Shown here in pieces: positions 1-6,159 of a stretch of 6,907 nucleotides of DNA. The number at the start of each line of letters is the position of its first letter. The first letter of the stretch is position 1. Under the pieces are notes generated by a model. It saw only the letters and a list, made by a program, of their open reading frames with translations, searched no databases and was not told the origin of the DNA. The stretch is from assembly GCA_025351545.1 (NCBI GenBank), contig JANXVQ010000432.1:1-6907 (forward strand), in the 5' to 3' direction. The DNA comes from Spirosoma sp. (GTDB lineage Bacteria > Bacteroidota > Bacteroidia > Cytophagales > Spirosomataceae). The translations under genes were made by a program, and so were the position numbers.

Positions 1-54
1 GTCGTTACGGCTGGGTATCAGGATTTGGTTGATGGACAGGTAATCAGTTTTTAG
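1..54 (+). CDS. C-terminal end of a probable RND efflux periplasmic adaptor (membrane fusion protein), partial
   Basis: Frame 1 is open from the first base and ends in TAG at 52-54. It gives 17 residues, VVTAGYQDLVDGQVISF. An ending of the form valine-rich strand, G-x-x-x-L-x-D-G-x-x-V is typical of the last beta strand in HlyD/AcrA-type adaptors, which link an inner-membrane RND pump to an outer-membrane TolC-like channel. The next gene on the same strand is an RND permease, and adaptor followed by permease is the usual order. The identification rests on this short tail and on context, since the gene body lies outside the window. The spacer to the permease start is 129 bases and is almost filled by a repeat element. 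Confidence 0.6.
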   Translation, partial: VVTAGYQDLVDGQVISF

Positions 55-164
55 TAGAGACGCATAGTTGCGTCTCCTGACCGGATGGTATTGCTGACGC
101 ATAGTTGCGTCTCCTGACCGGATGGTATTGCTGACGCATAAGAGACGCAACTATGCGTCTCTAC
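54..164. repeat. Composite palindromic repeat element: 23-bp inverted ends and two 37-bp tandem units
   Basis: The left end (54-76, starting GTAGAGACGCA) and the right end (142-164, ending TGCGTCTCTAC) are perfect reverse complements over 23 bases. Each end is also a hairpin by itself, with arms GACGCA and TGCGTC around a 4-base loop (TAGT or ACTA). A 37-bp unit occurs twice head to tail without interruption (59-95 and 96-132). A third copy breaks off after 8 bases (133-140), just before the inverted end. The element contains no ORF and I see no clear target-site duplication. It resembles REP or MITE-like intergenic palindromes, which in other genomes are mobilised in trans. It touches the adaptor stop codon and ends 19 bases before the permease start, so it would be transcribed within the presumed operon. 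Confidence 0.85.
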
Positions 165-183
165 AACAACAAACAACTTCTAT

Positions 184-3100
184 ATGAAATTTGAACAGTA
201 TAAAACCCTCGGATTCACTAACTGGTGCGTTGAGAACCGAACGGCGATTTACATCTTCACCTTCCTGATCACACTGGGCGGTCTGCTGGTGTATGTCAAC
301 CTGCCGAGAGAGCAGTTTCCTGACATTAAAATACCACAGGTGTATATAAACACCGTATATGTTGGTACGGCCCCTGCCGATATTGAAAATACGATTAACA
401 AGCAGATCGAGAAGCAGTTGAAGTCCATTTCGGGCGTAAAACGTATCAAATCGAATGCGTTGCAGGACGTGTCTGTTATTCTGGTTGAGTTTAATCCTGA
501 TGTTCAATCGTCGGAAGCTTTGCAGCGGGTTCGTGACGCCATTGATAAAGCCAAGCCCGATTTGCCTAAAGAACTTGATTCGGGTCCAACAGCGCAGGAC
601 GTCGATTTCTCGGAGTTGCCAATCATGAATGTTAACATGGCCGGTAACTACTCACTAAAACAACTGAAGGAGTTTGCTGAAGATTTACAGGATGTGATTG
701 AAGGAATGCCTGAGATTCGGCGTGTGGATATTATTGGTGCGCTCGAACGCGAAATTCAGATTAACGTTGATCTGCCTCGAATGCAGTCGGCGGGTCTGGC
801 GTTTTCGGATATTCAGCAGGCGGTCCAGAGTGAAAACATTAACGTCTCGGGCGGTGAATTGAGCATTGATGGCGTCCGTCGGACGGTGCGTGTGAAAGGC
901 GAGTTTACCGATATTGCCCAACTTCAAAACTTACAAATCCGTACGGCAACGGGCGCAACGATTAAGCTTGGTGAGATTGCCGATGTGCGTGACAACTTTG
1001 AAGAGCAACAGAATTTTGCCCGTCTGAACAACAAGTCGGTGGTTACGCTGAACGTTGTCAAGCGTGCCGGAGCCAACTTAATCTCGGCTGCCGACCGCAT
1101 CGAAAAAACCATTGAAGAATATAAAGGAACACGCTTCCCGGAGGGCTTAGATATCAAAATCACGGCTGATCAGTCGGAACGAACCCGCGAAAATGTTAAT
1201 GACCTGATTAATACGGTTGCCTTAGGGTTCATTTTCGTGGTTATCGTGTTGATGTTCTTCATGGGCATACGCGATGCTATTTTCGTCGGGCTATCGGTGC
1301 CCCTTTCAGCGTTGGTAGGGTTTCTGCTGATGCCGGTTTTAGGGCCAATGGTTGGCACGGCGTTTACCCTCAATACAATGGTGCTATTTGCTTTCCTGCT
1401 CGGTTTAGGTCTTGTGGTGGATGATGCCATTGTGGTCATTGAAAACTCACACCGGCTTTTCAACGAAAACAAGGACTGGGATATTAAGCAGGCCGTAAAA
1501 GCCGCTGCGGGTGAGGTATTTGTACCGGTATTTTCGGGTACGCTAACCACCATTGCGCCATTCTTTCCACTGCTGTTCTGGCCGGGTATTGTGGGCGAGT
1601 TTATGAAATTCCTGCCGCTAACGCTCATCCTGACCCTATTTGCCTCGTTGTTCGTCGCTTATGTGATTAATCCGGTCTTTGCCGTAACGTTTATGAAACG
1701 GCACGAAGACGATAATCATGAAGACAAACAAGGCTTCCAGGAAATTAAACGGCCACTCATGATTATGGCCGCCCTGGCGGGTGTGGGCTACCTTATTGAT
1801 CGGGGTATTGGAAACCTGTTTGTGTTATTCATTATTCTGTATGTTTTCAATCACTATGTTCTGACGCCAAAACTGATTTTTCCATTTCAGGAACGAACGT
1901 TGCCAGCGCTTAAAAACAACTATCGCCGATTAATCTCATGGGTGTTACGAGGCTGGCGTCCGGCGTTTGTCGTGCTGGGAGCATTTGTGCTGCTGGTAGT
2001 AACCTTCGTTGTGGTTGGTATTGCAAAACCGAAAGTGCTTTTCTTCCCAAGCGGTGAACCCGATTATGTGTACATATATAACGTAATGCCCGTTGGAACC
2101 GACGCCAAAGTAACGGATTCGGTAACAAGGGTTATTGAAAAGCGGGTATTCAAAGTCCTGAAAGACAATGACGCTACGGATATTGTTAATTCGGTTATCT
2201 CGAATGTTGGCAAAAACGCGGGCGATCCACAAAACCCCGACCGGTCGGCAACGCCCCAAAAATCGAAGGTAACGATAGCATTCAAAGGCAACGAAGAACG
2301 CAAAGGAATATCGACCGATTCGCTGTTGTCGAAAGTGCGGCTAGCCATGAGAGGATTGCCGGGCACTGAAATTTCGGTAGAACGCGAATCGAACGGGCCA
2401 CCAACGGGTAAACCAATTTCTGTTGAAATTGCGGGCGAAGAATTTAGCGAACTGCAGAAATTAGAAAAACAGGTTCGGCAGAAAATTGCTCAGAATGGTA
2501 TCAAAGGTATTGACCAGTTAAAGTCAGATCTGATTACCAACAAGCCCGAAATCGTAATTAATATTGACCGCGAAAAAGCCGAGCGTGAAGGAATTTCATC
2601 CGCTCAGGTGGCCACCACGATTCGGACAGCCTTGTTCGGAACAGAAATATCTAAATTTCGTGATGCCAAGGACGAGTACCCGATTATGGTTCGTCTGAAA
2701 CCTGATGACCGGAGCCAGATTGACCGGTTGTTGGGTCTTAATGTGGTTTATCGTGATATGGTTATGGGCGGGCAACTGCGGCAGGTGCCAATTACGTCGG
2801 TGACAAACATCAGCTACTCGACTACGTTTAGCCAGATTAACCGGAAAAATCAGGAACGTCTGGTAACGCTTGGTTCAAACGTTGTGCCGGGTTATAATGC
2901 AAACCAAATTGTCGGTCAGATTCAGGAAGCGATCAAGGATATTGATGTGCCAAATGGTTATACTATCAAAATGGGTGGCGAGCAGGAAGACCAGAAGGAG
3001 TCGATGAGCTTTCTGATTTCGGCCTTTGGAACGGCGATTCTACTTATTTATCTGATTCTGTCCACACAATTTAACTCGGTAGTAAAACCACTGATTATCT

Positions 3101-3618
3101 TCGTAACCATCTTCCTGTCGTTGATTGGTGTATTACTCGGATTTGTTCTTACTGGTAAAGACTTCTCGGTTATCATGTCGGGCGTTGGTATTATTTCGCT
3201 GGCTGGTATTGTAGTGAAAAACGGGATTCTGCTCATCGAATTCATTGAAGAGTTGCGCGGTCGGGGCATTCCCCTCCGTGAGGCTATTATTGAAGCGGGC
3301 GGCATTCGTCTGACGCCCGTATTGCTCACTGCATCAGCGGCCGTTCTGGGGCTGATTCCGTTGGCTTTCGGCATAACTGTAGACTTTGTCAGTCTCTTCC
3401 GCGATCTTGATCCACATGTTGTTGTGGGTGGCGACAGCTCCATATTCTGGAATATTCTGGCCTGGACCATTATCTACGGCCTGACTTTTTCGACCGTGTT
3501 GACGCTTGTGATCGTACCCAGCTTATACTGGATTAACGAGCGCATTCGCATGAAATACTTCGGAAAGAAAGACCCTGCGCTGGAACCGAAAGAGGAATTG
3601 GAAGAGGAATTGGCTTAA
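184..3618 (+). CDS. Efflux RND transporter permease, AcrB/HAE-1-like
   Basis: This 1144-residue inner-membrane pump belongs to the ACR_tran (AcrB/AcrD/AcrF) family. It uses proton influx to export drugs, solvents or other amphiphiles through an adaptor and a TolC-like channel. Transmembrane segment 1 (about 20-40) leads into the first periplasmic porter/docking block (about 41-338). Segments 2-6 lie at about 340-505, segment 7 at 593-613, the second periplasmic block at about 617-940, and segments 8-12 at about 941-1113. The proton-relay residues are present: D413 and D414 in the segment 4 motif GLVVDDAIVVIEN, and K1012 in the segment 10 motif GIVVKNGILL, matching AcrB D407, D408 and K940. 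The protein is about 95 residues longer than AcrB, with two extra hydrophobic stretches at about 524-538 and 544-560 and a long 11/12 loop ending in VVVGGDSS. The start at 184 sits just before the first segment, with no clear Shine-Dalgarno sequence. The reading frame is intact. The substrate cannot be told from sequence; metal-type (CusA) RND is less likely. Confidence 0.96.
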   Translation: MKFEQYKTLGFTNWCVENRTAIYIFTFLITLGGLLVYVNLPREQFPDIKIPQVYINTVYVGTAPADIENTINKQIEKQLKSISGVKRIKSNALQDVSVILVEFNPDVQSSEALQRVRDAIDKAKPDLPKELDSGPTAQDVDFSELPIMNVNMAGNYSLKQLKEFAEDLQDVIEGMPEIRRVDIIGALEREIQINVDLPRMQSAGLAFSDIQQAVQSENINVSGGELSIDGVRRTVRVKGEFTDIAQLQNLQIRTATGATIKLGEIADVRDNFEEQQNFARLNNKSVVTLNVVKRAGANLISAADRIEKTIEEYKGTRFPEGLDIKITADQSERTRENVNDLINTVALGFIFVVIVLMFFMGIRDAIFVGLSVPLSALVGFLLMPVLGPMVGTAFTLNTMVLFAFLLGLGLVVDDAIVVIENSHRLFNENKDWDIKQAVKAAAGEVFVPVFSGTLTTIAPFFPLLFWPGIVGEFMKFLPLTLILTLFASLFVAYVINPVFAVTFMKRHEDDNHEDKQGFQEIKRPLMIMAALAGVGYLIDRGIGNLFVLFIILYVFNHYVLTPKLIFPFQERTLPALKNNYRRLISWVLRGWRPAFVVLGAFVLLVVTFVVVGIAKPKVLFFPSGEPDYVYIYNVMPVGTDAKVTDSVTRVIEKRVFKVLKDNDATDIVNSVISNVGKNAGDPQNPDRSATPQKSKVTIAFKGNEERKGISTDSLLSKVRLAMRGLPGTEISVERESNGPPTGKPISVEIAGEEFSELQKLEKQVRQKIAQNGIKGIDQLKSDLITNKPEIVINIDREKAEREGISSAQVATTIRTALFGTEISKFRDAKDEYPIMVRLKPDDRSQIDRLLGLNVVYRDMVMGGQLRQVPITSVTNISYSTTFSQINRKNQERLVTLGSNVVPGYNANQIVGQIQEAIKDIDVPNGYTIKMGGEQEDQKESMSFLISAFGTAILLIYLILSTQFNSVVKPLIIFVTIFLSLIGVLLGFVLTGKDFSVIMSGVGIISLAGIVVKNGILLIEFIEELRGRGIPLREAIIEAGGIRLTPVLLTASAAVLGLIPLAFGITVDFVSLFRDLDPHVVVGGDSSIFWNILAWTIIYGLTFSTVLTLVIVPSLYWINERIRMKYFGKKDPALEPKEELEEELA

Positions 3619-3648
3619 AAAATAAATAACAGATAAAGTAAAATGAAT

Positions 3649-3692
3649 AATGGATAATGATGGTTTGCCAGATTCAGCCATCATTATCCATT
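3649..3692. repeat. 15-bp intergenic hairpin with heptanucleotide repeats, possible weak terminator
   Basis: The arms AATGGATAATGATGG (3649-3663) and CCATCATTATCCATT (3678-3692) are perfectly complementary around a 14-base loop. The left arm lies within a short imperfect tandem array of 7-base words: ATGAATA at 3643, ATGGATA at 3650 and ATGATGG at 3657. TTTT at 3691-3694 overlaps the end of the right arm, so the structure could act as a weak terminator behind the efflux gene. The stem is AT-rich and the T-run short, so this role is uncertain. The hairpin contains the ATG codons at 3657 and 3660, which argues against either being the start of the next gene. Confidence 0.7.
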
Positions 3693-3704
3693 TTAGCAGT
3701 AATT

Positions 3705-4985
3705 ATGAATCGTACTGTTTTAGTTTTCGTTCTCCCCGCCATCCTGCTGCTGATTGACTGGTATGTTTTTCAGGCAGTTAAAACACTTAGCCGGTCGGCC
3801 ACCGAAAGTACTCAGCGAGCAATTGCGCTTATTTATTGGGGATTTACGGCCTTGTCGCTCTTGCTCTTTATACTCATGCAGTTGCTTCCCCCCGACTCCA
3901 TTAGCCGCAACACGCGCACGTTTCTGTGGGCGGCTATCGCGATTCCATATTTCTCGAAAATCTTTGCTGTACTAATTATTCTGATTGACGACATTGGCCG
4001 GTTCTTTCGCTGGATCGTTTCACTGTTTTACAAGCCTGAAGTTCGTGAGGCTGTCGAAGATACGACCCGCACAACCATGCCGTCTACGGATACCATAACC
4101 CGGTCAGATTTTTTGATGAAAACAGCATTGGTAGCGGGAGCCGTACCCTTCGTTGGCTTTACGTGGGGAATCCTGTCCGGGGCGCATGATTACCGCATCC
4201 GACGAATTAAACTCCCTCTGAAAAATTTGCCTTCCGGTTTCAATGGCATGACCATTGCCCAAATTTCGGATATTCACTCGGGCAGTTTTTTCAATAAAAC
4301 GGCCGTAAAAGGTGGCGTTGAGATGTTGCTCGGCCAAAAACCCGACATGGTGTTTTTTACCGGCGATCTGGTCAATAGCCATGCAGAGGAGGTGAACAGA
4401 TATATTGACGTATTCAATAAGGTGAAGGCTCCAATGGGCGTTTATTCAACCCTTGGCAATCACGATTATGGTAAATATGTGCAGTGGCCAAGTGCTCAGG
4501 CCGAGCGGCAAAATGTGTCAAACGTGATAGCCGCCCACAAGCAAATGGGTTGGAACATCATGATGGATGAGAACAAGATTCTGGAGCAGAACGGCGACAA
4601 AATTGCGCTCATTGGCGTACAGAACCTCGGCTTCGGTCCGGCCGCACTGCGAGCGGGTAATCTGGCAAAAGCCTATCAGGGCACAGAACAATACCCCGTT
4701 AAACTTCTTCTGTCTCATGACCCAACGCACTGGGATGCGGAGGTAAAACCAAAATACAAAGACATCGACGTAACCTTTAGCGGGCACACCCACGGGGCCC
4801 AATTCGGTGTCGAAATTGGCGATGTAAAATGGAGTCCGGCGCAGTTTTTTTATAAACAGTGGGCAGGTTTGTATCAAGATGGTGACCAACGGCTGTATGT
4901 CAACCGGGGCTACGGATACATTGGTTATCCCGGTCGGGTCGGTATTTTACCGGAAATTACAATTTTTGAATTAGTGAAAGTTTAA
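3705..4985 (+). CDS. Membrane-anchored metallophosphoesterase (YaeI/YkuE-like)
   Basis: This calcineurin-like phosphoesterase has 426 residues from the ATG at 3705. All family motifs are present in order: D189-x-H191 (SDIHSG), G220-D221, G251-N252-H253-D254, H338 (LSHD) and G360-H361-T362-H363. Together these form the usual two-metal centre that hydrolyses phosphomono- or phosphodiesters. The N-terminal part is membrane-embedded, with segments at about 5-25, 39-61, 73-95 and 139-157. The catalytic domain (about 180-426) therefore follows the fourth segment and is probably periplasmic. Just before that segment, T132-R133-S134-D135-F136-L137 looks like a twin-arginine motif with the second Arg lost. 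YaeI of E. coli and YkuE of Bacillus are reported to act on UDP-glucosamine-type lipids or as Tat-exported phosphoesterases; the substrate here is unknown. An in-frame ATG at 3657 would add 16 residues encoded by a hairpin, so 3705 is preferred. The gene starts 86 bases after the pump gene and is probably transcribed separately or only partly with it. Confidence 0.9.
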   Translation: MNRTVLVFVLPAILLLIDWYVFQAVKTLSRSATESTQRAIALIYWGFTALSLLLFILMQLLPPDSISRNTRTFLWAAIAIPYFSKIFAVLIILIDDIGRFFRWIVSLFYKPEVREAVEDTTRTTMPSTDTITRSDFLMKTALVAGAVPFVGFTWGILSGAHDYRIRRIKLPLKNLPSGFNGMTIAQISDIHSGSFFNKTAVKGGVEMLLGQKPDMVFFTGDLVNSHAEEVNRYIDVFNKVKAPMGVYSTLGNHDYGKYVQWPSAQAERQNVSNVIAAHKQMGWNIMMDENKILEQNGDKIALIGVQNLGFGPAALRAGNLAKAYQGTEQYPVKLLLSHDPTHWDAEVKPKYKDIDVTFSGHTHGAQFGVEIGDVKWSPAQFFYKQWAGLYQDGDQRLYVNRGYGYIGYPGRVGILPEITIFELVKV

Positions 4986-5001
4986 ATCACTGGTCAAAAA
5001 T

Positions 5002-5072
5002 ACAAATGGGCTGCTGCCCGGATTTAACAAATGGGTAAATTGTCTGCAGATTGCAAACGGTTTACCCATTTG
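5002..5072. repeat. Intergenic direct and inverted copies of ACAAATGGG, possible terminator hairpin
   Basis: The word ACAAATGGG occurs at 5002-5010 and again at 5027-5035. CAAATGGGTAAA (5028-5039) is then matched by its perfect reverse complement TTTACCCATTTG (5061-5072), giving a 12-bp stem with a 21-base loop that contains the palindrome TCTGCAGA (5043-5050). A small GGGC/GCCC hairpin (5008-5019) lies between the two direct copies. No T-run follows the right arm, so this is not a standard intrinsic terminator. It could instead end the phosphoesterase transcript less efficiently or bind a dimeric regulator ahead of the next gene. The rest of the 145-base spacer shows no recognisable promoter. 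Confidence 0.55.
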
Positions 5073-5130
5073 CCATTTAACTAATTCCTTACTCAGTCAG
5101 TTACCCAGATTAACTAACCATTATATACAT

Positions 5131-6009
5131 ATGAAAATTGTATTTATTACTGGACTTTCCTTCTTTATGTCCTTGTTGTCACTCCTGAATCTGAAGCCAG
5201 CACAGCCTGAAGAAACAACAATTCCGGTCTGTCATGTACCCGCTAAATTGTTGGCTGGCAATGACATGTCGGCAATGGCTGCTGATCCTGCTTTCCAACG
5301 ATTGCACGAGGCTCCCCTACCCTTCACGTACACGGGTGCTGGTGATATGGTTAAGTTTTCAACGTCCGACGGCCAATCGGCAAACGGGTTTTTGTTGAAA
5401 GCAAAAAAGCCTTCGAACAAATGGCTGCTGGTTTATCAGGAATGGTGGGGTCTGAACGACAACATCAAACAACAGGCAGAAACGTTTTACAATGATCTCA
5501 AGGATGTAAATGTGCTGGCGGTTGACATGTATGACGGTAAAGTGGCCACCGAACCTGCTGAAGCGGGTAAATTAATGCAGGGAGCCAACAAAGAACGGCT
5601 GTCGAGTATCCAGAAAGGAGCTATTGCCTATGCCGGTCCTCAGGCCGAATTTGCCAGCGTTGGCTGGTGCTTTGGTGGTATGCTTTCCCTCCAGTCAGCT
5701 TTACTGGAAGGCCAAAAAGCTAAAGGTTGCGTAGTGTATTACGGGCGTCCGGAACAGGATGTGGAAAAACTGAAAACACTTGACACCGACGTATTGGGTT
5801 TCTTTGGCAGTCAGGACAAGGGTATCACACCTGAATCGGTAAAGACGTTTGAAGAGAATATGCAAAAAGCAGGTAAAAAGGTAACGGTAAAAATGTATGA
5901 TGCCGGGCATGGTTTTGCCAACCCCAGCAACCCCGTCTACAATAAAGAAGCTTCTGCCGATGCCTACAAACTAGCTCTGGCTTATCTGAAAGATAAATTG
6001 AAAGCTTAA
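5131..6009 (+). CDS. Exported dienelactone hydrolase family protein (alpha/beta hydrolase)
   Basis: This is a 292-residue alpha/beta hydrolase with the Cys-Asp-His triad of the dienelactone hydrolase family: C180 in the elbow GWCFGG, D229 in GSQDKGIT and H260 in DAGHGF. E104 in QEWWGLN corresponds to the glutamate that positions the nucleophilic Cys in the classic enzyme. The hydrolase domain covers about 72-290. Residues 1-25 form a hydrophobic signal peptide (KIVFITGLSFFMSLLSLL core), followed by a linker of about 45 residues with a lone Cys34. No lipobox is visible, so a soluble periplasmic enzyme is expected. Classic family members hydrolyse dienelactone in the cytoplasm during chloroaromatic breakdown. 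With no pathway genes nearby and with an export signal, the substrate here is more likely another ester or lactone. The gene stands 145 bases after the phosphoesterase and is closed by a strong terminator 15 bases downstream. Confidence 0.92.
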   Translation: MKIVFITGLSFFMSLLSLLNLKPAQPEETTIPVCHVPAKLLAGNDMSAMAADPAFQRLHEAPLPFTYTGAGDMVKFSTSDGQSANGFLLKAKKPSNKWLLVYQEWWGLNDNIKQQAETFYNDLKDVNVLAVDMYDGKVATEPAEAGKLMQGANKERLSSIQKGAIAYAGPQAEFASVGWCFGGMLSLQSALLEGQKAKGCVVYYGRPEQDVEKLKTLDTDVLGFFGSQDKGITPESVKTFEENMQKAGKKVTVKMYDAGHGFANPSNPVYNKEASADAYKLALAYLKDKLKA

Positions 6010-6024
6010 TTCTCTACTTATTCC

Positions 6025-6074
6025 GTTTAATTAAAAGCCTGACTGCTATCTAGTGGTCAGGCTTTTAATTAAAC
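6025..6074. terminator. Bidirectional intrinsic terminator behind the hydrolase gene
   Basis: GTTTAATTAAAAGCCTGAC (6025-6043) and GTCAGGCTTTTAATTAAAC (6056-6074) are perfect reverse complements over 19 bases around a 12-base loop. The core AAAAGCCTGAC/GTCAGGCTTTT has the standard form of a GC-rich stem with an A-run before it and a T-run after it, so it can work on either strand. It begins 15 bases after the hydrolase stop codon and separates that gene from the two small low-complexity genes. Confidence 0.92.
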
Positions 6075-6159
6075 TTTAACCGGATTCTTCCCGTTTTAAT
6101 TAAACGTGATGGTTTAAGATATGTCTAACTAACAAATCGTGTGAAAACATACCATAGCG

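Noticed and set aside
59..140. Possible CRISPR array, because of 37-bp direct repeats
   Set aside because: The units abut with no spacers between them, there are only two full copies, and no cas genes are present.
1170..1628. 152-codon open frame on the minus strand inside the RND gene
   Set aside because: It lies opposite conserved transmembrane segments 2-6, has no family features and is a codon-bias shadow.
3048..3470. 140-codon open frame on the minus strand near the end of the RND gene
   Set aside because: It is antisense to conserved segments 8-12 and shows no motif or plausible start region.
184..3618. Heavy-metal (CusA-type) RND pump
   Set aside because: The segment 4 motif and overall layout fit the drug/amphiphile group, and the Met-rich metal relay expected of CusA is not apparent.
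3649..3692. Strong intrinsic terminator after the RND gene
   Set aside because: The stem is AT-rich and only four T bases are available, two of them inside the stem, so it was kept as a hairpin repeat with uncertain terminator function.
3657..3704. Longer start for the phosphoesterase (ATG at 3657)
   Set aside because: The added 16 residues are encoded by a 15-bp hairpin and short tandem repeats, whereas the ATG at 3705 directly precedes the first membrane segment.
5131..6009. Carboxymethylenebutenolidase of chlorocatechol degradation
   Set aside because: The triad fits the family, but the protein carries a signal peptide and no catechol-pathway gene is nearby, so the specific substrate is not supported.
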